From Parabacteroides massiliensis (lineage in GTDB: Bacteria; Bacteroidota; Bacteroidia; Bacteroidales; Tannerellaceae): a DNA stretch of 64,000 nucleotides. The notes beneath the pieces were generated by a model. It did no database searches. It was not told the DNA's origin and saw only the letters and a list, made by a program, of their open reading frames with translations. Positions 35,316 to 45,484 of the stretch are shown piece after piece. The stretch covers positions 1,876,967 to 1,940,966 of the forward strand of contig NZ_LT700191.1 of the NCBI RefSeq assembly GCF_900155425.1, given 5' to 3'. A program made the translations under genes and the position numbers. Position 1 is the first letter of the stretch. Each line of letters begins with the position of its first letter.

Positions 35316-38132
35316 TTAGAATCTTCCCCCCGGAGGCGGACCCATCGGGCCACCGTTTCTCGGTCCTCTTCCGCCCGGTCCGGGCACGTCGTTCATGCCG
35401 GCTCCTCCTTTAAAGATACTGAAACGGTAGATGAAATGTACCATGAAGTAGCTGCCCAGGGTGTTGTATTCGGAATCTTGTGTATAGCTGGCGGTTACGC
35501 TACGGGAGATGTTGCTGCGTTGTTTCAGTATGTCGTATATCTTGAAACGGAGTGTCGCCTGTTTCCCTTTCAGGAATGATTTGGAAGCGGAAGCGTTCCA
35601 TAGCACTTCGTTTTGTTTGAAACCATCCGAATAACCGGAGTTTGTCGACCAGTTGATGTCGCTTTCCACCTTGAAGTCAAGTGGAAGATAGATCGTAGTC
35701 GTTCCGCCCACGCCGTAGTTGAAAGCATTCAGTTCGGTTTGTCCCTGGAGTGAGTTTTGTGTTCCGTTATAACGGATGTTGCCGTTCAACCCGAGGTCCA
35801 GGTAGTCGGAACGGAAATCGATGCCGGCGCGTTCCATCAGAACCATGTTCTTGTTCGTATTTTTCTCGTCGTTGATAAAACCGTTATTGTTGGCATATGA
35901 AGCCATTGTCATGGAGTTGATCGAAAATTTACGATTCTTGAGCGGAGTGTTGAACAGGACGCGGATGTTCCCGTTGTAGTTCCCGTTCACGTTGTCGTAG
36001 GTCGTCATCTTCTTACCGGTGTTACCGACATAGACGGACTTGTTGACAATATCGTTGATCACATAGTCGAAATTCAACATCACCATCAGAGCTGTTTGTT
36101 TTTCCGGCACAAATTTCTGGAAACGGACGAAGAGATCGTTCGTATAAGTCGGTTTCAAGTCCGGATTACCCATTGTCGTGTTCAGCGGGTCCGAGATGTC
36201 GGCCACAGGTTGCAGTTGTGTCATGCTGGGCTGGCTGGTACGTCCGCGATAGTTGATGCGGAGGTTCGTGCGTTTGTTGAATTTGTAGTTGAAACGGACC
36301 ATTGGCGACAGGTTTACCACATTGCGTGACAGTTTGGAGAGAACCGTGTCACCCACGAAGTTCTCGCTCGTACTGTGAGACGGGTCTACCGTCAAACCGA
36401 TCGTATAATCATATTTTGCCCGTACAGCTTTGAAGGCAAGGCTGACTTGTTGGTTGATGAAATTGTTCCGGTAGCTCTTGCTGTAAGCTGTGTCCAACAG
36501 GTTGTAATCTTCGCTTCCCTCTTCACGGGTGTATGAATTTTTCAGGGATTCTTGTCTGTTTTGCCGGATACTATAGGTCGCCTGGATGAAGTTGTTGTGC
36601 CCGATCGGTTCTACCCAAGATAAATAAGCCCGGTAGTTGAACCCTTTGTTGTCGTAACGGAAACGCTGATCCACCAGCTCGTTGTTCATCCCGTCCACCA
36701 TCATCAGGTATTCGGTATTCGAATAGTTCAATCCTTTATTATAGGAATCGCTCAATCCTCCCGATAGAGAGCCGCTGAAAACACGCCCTTCGCTGTTCAG
36801 TCTACGGCTGAATTCCAGTTGGGCGTTGAGCTTGTATCCGCTTCCGTCAGAGAGGTAATCGGATTCGCCGATGTTGACCGTGTCGCGATTCCCGCTCAGT
36901 GTGTTGAAGGTACTTCCTTCGCGGCTGTGGCTGTCGCTATAGCTGAAACTCGGACGGAAGATGATCTGAGTGAGTGAGTCCGGTTTCCATTCCATACGAA
37001 GGTCGGCGGCCACATTGTCGCTACGTGTATTGCTGTTGTTGTTCTCGTTGTAGAAAGAGGTGCTGTCGCCCGGTAGGATATTCTGGCGGTTGCTCTTGCT
37101 GATCGCATCGTTGTCGGAATGAGAATAACGGAGGTTACCCCCGATCGTCAACTTCGGATTAAATTCCTTACTGAAGTTCAGCCCTATATTTCCGGATGTC
37201 GTGATCCCGTTGCCGGCTCCTCCGCTTCGGCGTCCACGCGGCCCGCCCATTCCGGAGAACATGCTGGAGGCAAGATCCGAGAATCCCATATTGTTTGTGT
37301 TGTTAATGCCTCCCATCAATGTCAACTGGTCGTTGTTGATGAAGCGGTTCACCATGAAATTCCCCTCATACCGGTCTTCACTGCCGTAACCGGCAAAAGC
37401 GTTACCGAACCAGCCTTGTTTCATTCCGGGCTTGACGGTCAGGTTGATGACGGTTTCCTCTTCCCCGTCGTCAAATCCGGTCATCTTGGCCATATCGCTC
37501 AGTTTATCCAATACTTGTACTTTGTCGATCATTTTCGATGGCAGGTTCTTGGAAGCGACTTTCGGGTCGTCGGAGAAGAACTCTTTTCCGTCGATCAGTA
37601 CCTTTTTGATCTCTTTTCCGTTGACTGTGATTTTCCCTTCGCTGCTCACTTCCACTCCTGGCATTTTTTTCAGTAAGTCTTCCAGCATGGAACCTTCCGT
37701 GGTTTTATAGGAATCGGCATTGTACTCCATCGTATCGTTGCGCACTGTTACTTCCGGAGCTTTTCCGATCACGACAGCTTCGCCCAGTTGGATTGCCCCG
37801 TCGGCAAGCGTGAGTTTGCCTAACTTGACCGGATTGGTCTTCCCCGTAACACGCAAAGGTTGATAAAGCGGATCGAATCCGACAAACGACACGTGCAGTA
37901 AATAGCTGCCGTTCTTAATGTCTTTGAAAATGAAACCTCCATCGCGTGATGTGGCAACACCTCCGATCATGGAACTGTCTTTGACACTTAACAAACGGAC
38001 CGTAGCCTGTTCGATTGGTTCATTAGTTCCCTCCTCAATCACCGTTCCGGTGATGTCTACGCCTTTTTGTGCATATGCAGGCATAGTCAACAGAATTAAA
38101 AACAGAATAAAAAAATACCTTCCCGATTTCAT
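35316..38132 (-). CDS. TonB-receptor-like outer-membrane beta-barrel protein
   Basis: 938 residues. Signal peptide ending YAQ. An N-terminal carboxypeptidase-regulatory-like domain (about 25-105, VDITGTVIEEGTNEPI) is followed by a plug-like region with the KKVLIDGKEFF and DVQ-type motifs (about 150-230) and a long barrel with many Asn-rich loops. This is the outer membrane protein beta-barrel family 3 layout, whose members are not strict TonB siderophore receptors. The C-terminus ends in a Gly/Pro-rich tail of about 25 residues, which is unusual because barrels normally end in an aromatic strand. No SusD partner is next to it. Cargo unknown. Confidence 0.8.
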   Translation of the reverse strand: MKSGRYFFILFLILLTMPAYAQKGVDITGTVIEEGTNEPIEQATVRLLSVKDSSMIGGVATSRDGGFIFKDIKNGSYLLHVSFVGFDPLYQPLRVTGKTNPVKLGKLTLADGAIQLGEAVVIGKAPEVTVRNDTMEYNADSYKTTEGSMLEDLLKKMPGVEVSSEGKITVNGKEIKKVLIDGKEFFSDDPKVASKNLPSKMIDKVQVLDKLSDMAKMTGFDDGEEETVINLTVKPGMKQGWFGNAFAGYGSEDRYEGNFMVNRFINNDQLTLMGGINNTNNMGFSDLASSMFSGMGGPRGRRSGGAGNGITTSGNIGLNFSKEFNPKLTIGGNLRYSHSDNDAISKSNRQNILPGDSTSFYNENNNSNTRSDNVAADLRMEWKPDSLTQIIFRPSFSYSDSHSREGSTFNTLSGNRDTVNIGESDYLSDGSGYKLNAQLEFSRRLNSEGRVFSGSLSGGLSDSYNKGLNYSNTEYLMMVDGMNNELVDQRFRYDNKGFNYRAYLSWVEPIGHNNFIQATYSIRQNRQESLKNSYTREEGSEDYNLLDTAYSKSYRNNFINQQVSLAFKAVRAKYDYTIGLTVDPSHSTSENFVGDTVLSKLSRNVVNLSPMVRFNYKFNKRTNLRINYRGRTSQPSMTQLQPVADISDPLNTTMGNPDLKPTYTNDLFVRFQKFVPEKQTALMVMLNFDYVINDIVNKSVYVGNTGKKMTTYDNVNGNYNGNIRVLFNTPLKNRKFSINSMTMASYANNNGFINDEKNTNKNMVLMERAGIDFRSDYLDLGLNGNIRYNGTQNSLQGQTELNAFNYGVGGTTTIYLPLDFKVESDINWSTNSGYSDGFKQNEVLWNASASKSFLKGKQATLRFKIYDILKQRSNISRSVTASYTQDSEYNTLGSYFMVHFIYRFSIFKGGAGMNDVPGPGGRGPRNGGPMGPPPGGRF

Positions 38133-38265
38133 AACTTTTGTTTTATCTTATCTGATATTAAGTACGAAAAAGTAGACACGGAAGTTTTCTGTTAGTTTAA
38201 TAGGACTTGGCTTGATTTTGATTTATTAACAAATATCCGGTGTTTGGCAGATTGACAATACGTCT

Positions 38266-38826
38266 TTAGCCCAAAATGTTTATTAGAAGAGGCAGGTAAT
38301 CTTTCAATTTGATGCGGAGTATCTTAAGAGCCTGCGATATCCTGTATTCGACGGTTTTTACCGATATTCCGAGCTTTTCGGCAATCTGTACATTTGTTTT
38401 TTCTCCGAAACGGCTCAGTGTGAATGTTTCCCGGTAGGTTTCCGGCAGGTTTTCTATCGCTTTGTGTATATTGTCCGTCAGTTCGTTCACGAAATAGTAG
38501 TCCGGATCTTCAAACTGGTCTTTTATTTTTTCATATATCTGGTTATGAATACGTTCGTGATACTGGTTTTTCCTGATCGCATTGAGGCAACGATGCTTGG
38601 TGGAGATAAACAGGTAAGATTTCAAAGACGTCTCAATCACAAGATTTTCCCGTGCCTCCCAAAGTGAAAGCATCAATTCCTGCACAAGTTCTTCAGAATC
38701 ATCATCGGAAATATACTGAGACGCATATTCGCAAAGGGGGGAATAATACTTGATAAACAGTTGTCTATAAGCATCCTTATCCCCTTGTTGTAGTAAGGTG
38801 ATTAAGCTATTATCATCTACACACAT
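38266..38826 (-). CDS. ECF-type RNA polymerase sigma factor
   Basis: 186 residues from ATG 38826, preferred because TATCTTTG on the minus strand (38861-38854) is a -7 element just upstream of it and the longer frame overlaps that promoter. Region 2 (YRQLFIKYYSPLCEYA...EELVQELMLSLW) and region 4 helix-turn-helix (EKTNVQIAEKLGISVKTVEY) are clear. Divergent from the FecR anti-sigma gene, its probable controller, and probably directs transcription of the PUL on the right. Confidence 0.92.
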   Translation of the reverse strand: MCVDDNSLITLLQQGDKDAYRQLFIKYYSPLCEYASQYISDDDSEELVQELMLSLWEARENLVIETSLKSYLFISTKHRCLNAIRKNQYHERIHNQIYEKIKDQFEDPDYYFVNELTDNIHKAIENLPETYRETFTLSRFGEKTNVQIAEKLGISVKTVEYRISQALKILRIKLKDYLPLLINILG

Positions 38827-38943
38827 TCCTTTTAGATTTTTTATCTCTTTGCGCAAAGATAGAAATAATAAAATCATTTTTTATGAAAAAAACTGTATTT
38901 TCTGTTTAGGGTATGGTCTATACAGTTGTGTCGTATATATAGA

Positions 38944-40002
38944 ATGGAAATCGAAAAAGGACATATAAGCGGAATAAATCCGGATACGACTTTGCTCTTC
39001 AAATATTTTAGCGGTATGACGACTGAAGAGGAAGGAAAGCGTGTGGAGGATTGGATGCGGATTTCGGAAGAGAATGAAAAAACCGTATTGCAGACAGCTC
39101 GTATTTTTCATGCCTCTCAAACGAGTGAACGAATCCTTTCCAGAAATTCTGTTGAGGCTTACAAGAAGGTTCAGAAGCGTATAGATAAACGGAATAAAAG
39201 AATAAGGTTATACCGGATTTCTATAGCCGCGGCTTGCTTTGTCGGACTTTTGGTCATGTCGACTGCCATTTCATTTTTGTTGCGGAAGTCTTCCGTTTTG
39301 GCTCCGCAGCAAATAACGGTCTGTGCAAATAGAGGCGTGCGGACATGTCTTGATTTGCCGGATGGTTCGATAGCTTATTTGAATTCAGGCAGTACGTTAT
39401 CTTATCCTTCCTCATATACTGAAAAAGAAAGGAAGGTGACGCTTGTCGGTGAGGCTTATTTTTCAGTGAAACATGATCCGGAACATCCGTTCATCGTGAG
39501 CGTGTCTGATGATCGTTTGAAAGTGAAGGTTCTCGGAACAGAATTTAATGTTCAGGCTTATGAGAAGGAGGAAGTCGTACAAACGACCTTGGTTTCCGGT
39601 GCTGTTAATATAATAATGAAAGAGGATGCCGGAAAAACAAGTGAAAGACATTTGTATCCGTCGGAAAAAGCGGTTTATGATTTAAATGATAAGACCTTGG
39701 AGGTCATGAATGTTGATGTTGAAGGAGAGATTGCCTGGAAAGATGGACGTTTGGTTTTTAAAGAAACTCCTTTGCCTGAAGTTTTGAGGCGTTTGGCTAA
39801 TTTTTATAATGTCGATTTCAAAGTAACGGATCCGGTGCTTGACTCGTATCGTTTTACCGGGACTTTCAATAATCGGCAGTTACCGCAGATATTGGATTAT
39901 CTCAGAATTTCTTCACGAATTGATTATTCGATAAAACGGATGGAAAAGGATGACAGTCAATCCGTGCAGCGGGAACAGGTTGTGCTTCGCAAGATGAAAT
40001 GA
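38944..40002 (+). CDS. FecR-family anti-sigma factor
   Basis: 352 residues from ATG 38944. Cytoplasmic N-terminal sigma-binding part (1-80), one transmembrane helix near 85-105 (ISIAAACFVGLLVMSTAIS), periplasmic FecR domain (QQITVCANRGVRTCLDLPDGS through about 220), and a C-terminal DUF4974-type domain (about 255-325, DFKVTDPVLDSYRFTGTF). It holds the ECF sigma factor until the SusC-type transporter with an STN domain signals ligand binding. 156 bp upstream of SusC in the same direction; the intergenic part has no clear TAnnTTTG promoter, consistent with an ECF-dependent one. Confidence 0.92.
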   Translation: MEIEKGHISGINPDTTLLFKYFSGMTTEEEGKRVEDWMRISEENEKTVLQTARIFHASQTSERILSRNSVEAYKKVQKRIDKRNKRIRLYRISIAAACFVGLLVMSTAISFLLRKSSVLAPQQITVCANRGVRTCLDLPDGSIAYLNSGSTLSYPSSYTEKERKVTLVGEAYFSVKHDPEHPFIVSVSDDRLKVKVLGTEFNVQAYEKEEVVQTTLVSGAVNIIMKEDAGKTSERHLYPSEKAVYDLNDKTLEVMNVDVEGEIAWKDGRLVFKETPLPEVLRRLANFYNVDFKVTDPVLDSYRFTGTFNNRQLPQILDYLRISSRIDYSIKRMEKDDSQSVQREQVVLRKMK

Positions 40003-40158
40003 AAATATGATGTTTAACTTAAATTTAATGCTTATGGAGTAAATGTATGAGTCATGAAAGAGAGAACGTAGGAAAAGTATAGTGGAACTTTTCCCGTCAA
40101 ATTAATTAATAATCCGGGAATCCGGATTTAATTTAATCTTAAATCAATAATTACAAGT

Positions 40159-43100
40159 ATGGCAAAAAATAATGATGGCCGATTGGATCACTATGATCCA
40201 GTGCCTGATTTTACAAAATCAGGTATTCATCGAGTATTTAATTCTATTTTCTTATCTCTGTTCTTATGCGTCGGAACAGTATTTGCATCAGATTCTTATG
40301 CCTCAAATACAATGCTGTCTATTAACGCAGAGAAGAAAAGCATAGCAGAGGTATTGAACGTTATAGAAAATAAGTCGGAGTATCACTTTTTCTATAACAG
40401 CAAATTGGTAAATGTCGATCGTAAAGTAACGCTTTCCGTAGATAACCAAGATATCTTTACGGTATTAGACATTCTGTTTAAAAACAGTAATATAGCTTAT
40501 AGGGTTGTAGATAAGGATATTATTCTGACTGAATCCGCTATTCCTTCAAAAAATGAAAAATACCAAGCAAGCAAACGAATCAAAGGTATAATAAAAGATC
40601 AAACAGGCGAACCGGTCATTGGAGCGAATGTCGTGCTCAAGGACAATAATGGAGTCGGTACGATCACAGATATAAACGGGCAGTACAGCTTGGATGTTCC
40701 GGACAATGCCGTTTTAGTTATTTCTTATATTGGATATACTTCCATAGAAGTTCCGGTAAAGGGACAATCGGAAATTAATGTGACATTGAAAGAGGATTCC
40801 CAAGCAATCGAGGAAGTAGTCGTTGTTGGTTATGGAACTCAAAAAAAGGTGAATTTGGTTGGAGCGGTAGCAGCTGTCAATGTCGATGAAAAAATATCGA
40901 GCCGTTCAATCTCCAATGTGTCTTCCGGACTTTCCGGTTTGGTTCCCGGTTTGCAAGTATCCCAAACAACCAGTATGGCAGGTAAGGATGAAGCCTCTTT
41001 GATGATCCGTGGTATGGGTACGGTAAACAACACCAGTCCATTGGTCGTTGTCGATGGTATGCCGGATGTCGATATCAACCGTATCAACATGGCGGATGTA
41101 GAAAGCATTTCCGTGTTGAAAGATGCGGCTTCTGCTTCTATTTACGGATCTCGTGCTGCTAATGGGGTTATTCTGATAACGACACGTACAGGTAAAAAAG
41201 GAAAGACAAGCATCAATTTTACAGGATCTTATGCAATAGAAAAACCTTCTCGTTCTTATGATTTTATGGATGATTACCCACGTGCCCTGACATTGCAACA
41301 ATTCAGAGCTGCATCGGGAACCAAACGGGAAAGTTACAACTTCAAAGACGGGACGATCGATCAATGGATGGCGTTAGGAATGATCGATCCGTTGCGTTAT
41401 CCGAATACAGATTGGTTTGACACGTTCATGCGTACCGGAACTCTCCAAAACTATACGCTTTCAGCAACAGGTGGAAATGATAAGTCTAATTTTTACATTT
41501 CTATCGGTATGATGGACAAAGAGGGTATTCAGATGAAAAACGATTTTAAACGCTATAATACTCGTTTCAATTATGACTATAATATGTTCAATAATGTGAA
41601 AGTGGGTGCTCGTGTTGATGGTAACTGGTCCGAATTCACCTATAGCGGTTATGCCGATGGTATCACAAACAACGATACCAGTGATTCCGGTGGCGGCGAT
41701 ATGCAATATGCTATTGCCGGTGTGACTCCTTATGATCCTGTAACCGGCCGTTATGGTGGTGTTATGGCTTATGGCGAAGATATCCAGGCTTATAACCCGT
41801 ATGCTTTTTTTGACAGCCGTAACCCGAAACAGACTCGTCAACAATTGAACGGAAGCGTTTATTTGGATTGGAATGTCTTTAAAGGCTTTACGGCTCATGT
41901 TGATTATGCTTTGAGCTTTAGCAACTATTTTCAGAAAAGAGCCGATACTCCGACAGGAGCCGCTTATGATTTTCAGACAGGAAAAGATATCGGGCGTTAC
42001 TATGTGGCCAACAATGTGGGAGTCAGCGATAATAATACGACCAACTACAAGACACAGTTGAACGGTCGTTTACAATATGAGACGACTATTGCGAAAAATC
42101 ACAATATCGGTGCCATGTTTGTCTATAGCGAAGAGTATTGGCATACTCGTTCGACGGGAGCTTCCCGTAACGACCGTATCCATCCGTCGACCAGTGAGAT
42201 CAACGCTGCTTTGACAAATGTTCAAAGCAATTCGGGCAGTTCCGCCTCAGAAGGATTGAGATCCTATATCGGCCGTATGAATTACAGTGCATACGACAAA
42301 TATTTGTTAGAATTCAGTTTTCGTGTCGATGGTTCTTCAAAGTTTGTTAAAGGACACCAGTACGGTTTCTTCCCGACTGTCGCTCTGGGTTGGCGTTTCA
42401 CAGAAGAAGAGTTTCTGAAGAAATATTTATCCTCATGGTTGTCAAGCGGTAAACTCCGTGCCTCTTGGGGAAAGTTGGGTGACAATTCGGGTGTAGATCG
42501 TTTTGAACAATTGGAGACTTTGACAGCAATGAATTATATGTCGAGTGATGTTGTCAAGGGGTTCGTGAACAAGAAGATGATAAACAAAGATCTTTCTTGG
42601 GAAGTTTCAACTGATATCAACGTCGGTTTGGATTTGGGTTTCTTGAATAACCGTTTGCGTACGGAAATTGATTTTTACAACCGTTTACGTACCGGCATGA
42701 ACCGTCCGTCCGAAATGTCCATACACCTGACAGGTGCCTATAGCGCTCCTCGTGCCAATATCGGCGATTTGCTGAATAGAGGTATAGAATTGAACTTGAC
42801 ATGGAAAGATAAAATCGGTAATGTGGAATATTCTGTCAATCTGAACGGGGCTTATAACCGGACTGTCTTGAAAGAGTGGAACGAGTTCCTCAGCCGGGGT
42901 TGGGTCTATTTGGATATGCCTTACCATTTCTTGTATATTTATGAAAACAATGGTATAGCACAGACATGGCAGGATATTTATAACAATACGCCTCAGGGAT
43001 TATCGCCCGGCGATGTGATCCGTAAAGACTTGAACGGCGATGGTATAATCGATGGTAAAGATAAAAAGGCTTATCCGAATATCCAGCGCGACCGCCCGAC

Positions 43101-43566
43101 AACCACTTACGGTATTACCCTGCAAGCTGCTTGGAAAGGATTTGATATATCGATGCTGTTTAACGGAGGTTTGGGACGTAAGGATTTCTGGATTACAGAC
43201 TTCAATAACACGGCTTTTGCCGACAGACGTTATGCTTCCACTTGGGATCACTGGACCGAACCTTGGTCTTTGGAGAATAGAAGTGGAAAATGGCCGAGAT
43301 TAGGAACAAGCACGGATAGAAGTGACAACAGTTATTGGCTCTATAACATGAATTATCTTAGAATGAAAAATATCATGTTAGGATATAATCTGCCGCAAAA
43401 ACTTTTGTCCAAGATATCGATGGCGAATTTGAGGATTTATGCTTCTGCCGAAAATTTGTTTACCGTGACGCAATATCCGGGACTGGATCCTGAAAAGAAG
43501 AACAGTTCCCGTGACTTGTATCCGATCAACCGGTCTTTCTCAATCGGTCTTAATGTTAGTTTTTAA
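40159..43566 (+). CDS. SusC/RagA-type TonB-linked outer-membrane transporter with STN signalling domain
   Basis: 1135 residues. Long N-terminal lead before the signal helix (about 27-45), then an STN domain (about 50-125), a carboxypeptidase-like domain (about 135-215), plug (about 225-340, with EEVVVVGYGTQKK as the TonB-linked SusC signature) and a 22-strand barrel ending SIGLNVSF. The STN domain marks it as a transducer to FecR. It imports large oligosaccharides together with SusD. Two bp before SusD, so the same transcript. Confidence 0.95.
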   Translation: MAKNNDGRLDHYDPVPDFTKSGIHRVFNSIFLSLFLCVGTVFASDSYASNTMLSINAEKKSIAEVLNVIENKSEYHFFYNSKLVNVDRKVTLSVDNQDIFTVLDILFKNSNIAYRVVDKDIILTESAIPSKNEKYQASKRIKGIIKDQTGEPVIGANVVLKDNNGVGTITDINGQYSLDVPDNAVLVISYIGYTSIEVPVKGQSEINVTLKEDSQAIEEVVVVGYGTQKKVNLVGAVAAVNVDEKISSRSISNVSSGLSGLVPGLQVSQTTSMAGKDEASLMIRGMGTVNNTSPLVVVDGMPDVDINRINMADVESISVLKDAASASIYGSRAANGVILITTRTGKKGKTSINFTGSYAIEKPSRSYDFMDDYPRALTLQQFRAASGTKRESYNFKDGTIDQWMALGMIDPLRYPNTDWFDTFMRTGTLQNYTLSATGGNDKSNFYISIGMMDKEGIQMKNDFKRYNTRFNYDYNMFNNVKVGARVDGNWSEFTYSGYADGITNNDTSDSGGGDMQYAIAGVTPYDPVTGRYGGVMAYGEDIQAYNPYAFFDSRNPKQTRQQLNGSVYLDWNVFKGFTAHVDYALSFSNYFQKRADTPTGAAYDFQTGKDIGRYYVANNVGVSDNNTTNYKTQLNGRLQYETTIAKNHNIGAMFVYSEEYWHTRSTGASRNDRIHPSTSEINAALTNVQSNSGSSASEGLRSYIGRMNYSAYDKYLLEFSFRVDGSSKFVKGHQYGFFPTVALGWRFTEEEFLKKYLSSWLSSGKLRASWGKLGDNSGVDRFEQLETLTAMNYMSSDVVKGFVNKKMINKDLSWEVSTDINVGLDLGFLNNRLRTEIDFYNRLRTGMNRPSEMSIHLTGAYSAPRANIGDLLNRGIELNLTWKDKIGNVEYSVNLNGAYNRTVLKEWNEFLSRGWVYLDMPYHFLYIYENNGIAQTWQDIYNNTPQGLSPGDVIRKDLNGDGIIDGKDKKAYPNIQRDRPTTTYGITLQAAWKGFDISMLFNGGLGRKDFWITDFNNTAFADRRYASTWDHWTEPWSLENRSGKWPRLGTSTDRSDNSYWLYNMNYLRMKNIMLGYNLPQKLLSKISMANLRIYASAENLFTVTQYPGLDPEKKNSSRDLYPINRSFSIGLNVSF

Positions 43567-43568
43567 AC

Positions 43569-45467
43569 ATGAATGGTATGAAAAAAAATGGATTTAAAAT
43601 ATTAACGGTCGCATGTGTTGTCGGAGCAAATCTGACTTTCTCTTCATGCGTTGATAATTTATTGAACCAGACTCCGGCTGGAGAGCTGTCTTCTTCCTTG
43701 TATTGGAAGACGGAAAGTGATGCGGAATATGCTATCAATGGCGTTTACAGCCAGGCAAGGGCAATGTTCAACCGTGATTATGTTTTTGACGGAAATACGG
43801 AATACCTGAGATTCAGAGGAAATGTCAGTACTTCTCAAGCTACCGGAGACCGTAGTATTGCTTATCGTAGCGGTTCTTATAACAATCCTTCTTCAACGTA
43901 CGGCAGTGCTTTTGATAATTATTATCGGTATGCTTATGCAACGGTCAACCGTGCCAACTATGCTATCCAGAATATAGAAAAGATGCTTCCCGAAGCAAAG
44001 ACGGAAGAATCCAAAGCTAAGTTGGAAGCTTTTATTGGCGAAGCCAAGATGTTGAGAGGCATGGCCTACTTCCGCCTGATCTCCATGTGGGGGGATGTTC
44101 CCTATTTTGATAAGATAATAGAAAGTAATGATGAGGTCGCTAATATTTCACGTACTTCTATTACGGAAATCAAGCAGCATATTTATGATGATTTTACTTA
44201 TGCATGGGAAAAACTGCCGGAAAAACCGGTGGCATTAGGACGTTTCACCAAATGGGGCGCTTTGGCATTCCGAGGAAAATTGCAACTTTTCTGGGCTTGT
44301 TGGAACCGCACCTCTTGGCCTTGGGACACTCCCGTTTCTCCTGATGGAGGATGGCCTGAACTGGATACGTTCACACCAAGCGCAGCCGAATCGGCACAGG
44401 CCTATAAAGATGCAGCTGCCGATTTCAGGAAAGTGATTGAAGAATCGGGCATAAACTTGTTCCGTAACGGTGAACCTGGCGATTGGGGAGAAATGGGAGG
44501 ATGCGAAGTCTTGCCTAATTATTTCTATCTCTTTTTGCCGACGGCAAATGCAGATCCTGAACTGATGGTCGGCTTTACGCATGGTGGAACCGGAACCGGG
44601 CAGGGAGAAGAATTGATGAGAGATTTCGGTACACGTGCGACGGAAGGAAGTCAAGGCTGGGGGCAACCACGTGCTGAATTGGCTAACCGTTACCAATCGA
44701 CAGTCACCGGTGATTTTTGCGAGAAACTGATCCCGAAGAACCCGACTGATGCGGATGCTCGTACTGCTGTTAATTCTACGTTGAATCCGGAGTCTTATAG
44801 AGATCGTGATTATCGAATGAAATCGACATTCTTGTGGGATGGCGAAACAATGGTGACTATGTTAAGCCTGTCATTCGATCAGATTCGAAAATATCAGTAT
44901 AAGACATTGAAGGGAACAGTAGACGGATATGGCGCTATCAATGCCGATGGAGACCAGACCGGCTACATCATGAGAAAGTTTGTCCGCAATTATGCAGGCC
45001 AGGGACGTTCGGATGGAGATTACCATATGCCGGTAATGCGTTTGGCCGATGTCTATTTGATGTATGCGGAAGCTGCAAATGAGGCTTATGGGCCGACTGG
45101 TGACGGAGGTCTGGCGCTTGATGTGGTTAACCGGGTTCGACATCGTGGTAATTTGCCTGCTTTAAAGCCTGAGAAATACGCCGATAAATTGACGTTCTTT
45201 TATGCCATCGAGCAAGAGAGGATAGTCGAGCTGTTTGCAGAAGGACAGCGTTTCTTCGATCTTCGTCGTTGGCGTTCCATTGAACGGGTGTTCTTGCCGC
45301 CGCAGACATCTCCTGGAGTCAGAATGTATGATACACACGGAGCTTTGAGACAGACTGTTTTCAATAATACCTCCTTGTTGAGTTATCAACGAAACTATAT
45401 CTTCCGGATTCCGCCTTCTGAAAGAAATAAGAATCCGAATTTGACACAGAATACACCATGGTTGTAA
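43569..45467 (+). CDS. SusD/RagB-family glycan-binding lipoprotein
   Basis: 632 residues; ATG at 43569 or 43578. Lipobox FSSC near residue 26. TPR-like helical SusD fold with the conserved LNQTPAGELSSSLYWKTESDAEYAINGVY start, RGMAYFRLISMWGDVPYF core and the C-terminal ERIVELFAEGQRFFDLRRW motif. Caps the SusC transporter at the cell surface. Confidence 0.95.
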   Translation: MNGMKKNGFKILTVACVVGANLTFSSCVDNLLNQTPAGELSSSLYWKTESDAEYAINGVYSQARAMFNRDYVFDGNTEYLRFRGNVSTSQATGDRSIAYRSGSYNNPSSTYGSAFDNYYRYAYATVNRANYAIQNIEKMLPEAKTEESKAKLEAFIGEAKMLRGMAYFRLISMWGDVPYFDKIIESNDEVANISRTSITEIKQHIYDDFTYAWEKLPEKPVALGRFTKWGALAFRGKLQLFWACWNRTSWPWDTPVSPDGGWPELDTFTPSAAESAQAYKDAAADFRKVIEESGINLFRNGEPGDWGEMGGCEVLPNYFYLFLPTANADPELMVGFTHGGTGTGQGEELMRDFGTRATEGSQGWGQPRAELANRYQSTVTGDFCEKLIPKNPTDADARTAVNSTLNPESYRDRDYRMKSTFLWDGETMVTMLSLSFDQIRKYQYKTLKGTVDGYGAINADGDQTGYIMRKFVRNYAGQGRSDGDYHMPVMRLADVYLMYAEAANEAYGPTGDGGLALDVVNRVRHRGNLPALKPEKYADKLTFFYAIEQERIVELFAEGQRFFDLRRWRSIERVFLPPQTSPGVRMYDTHGALRQTVFNNTSLLSYQRNYIFRIPPSERNKNPNLTQNTPWL

Positions 45468-45484
45468 TTAAAAAATTGGATGAT

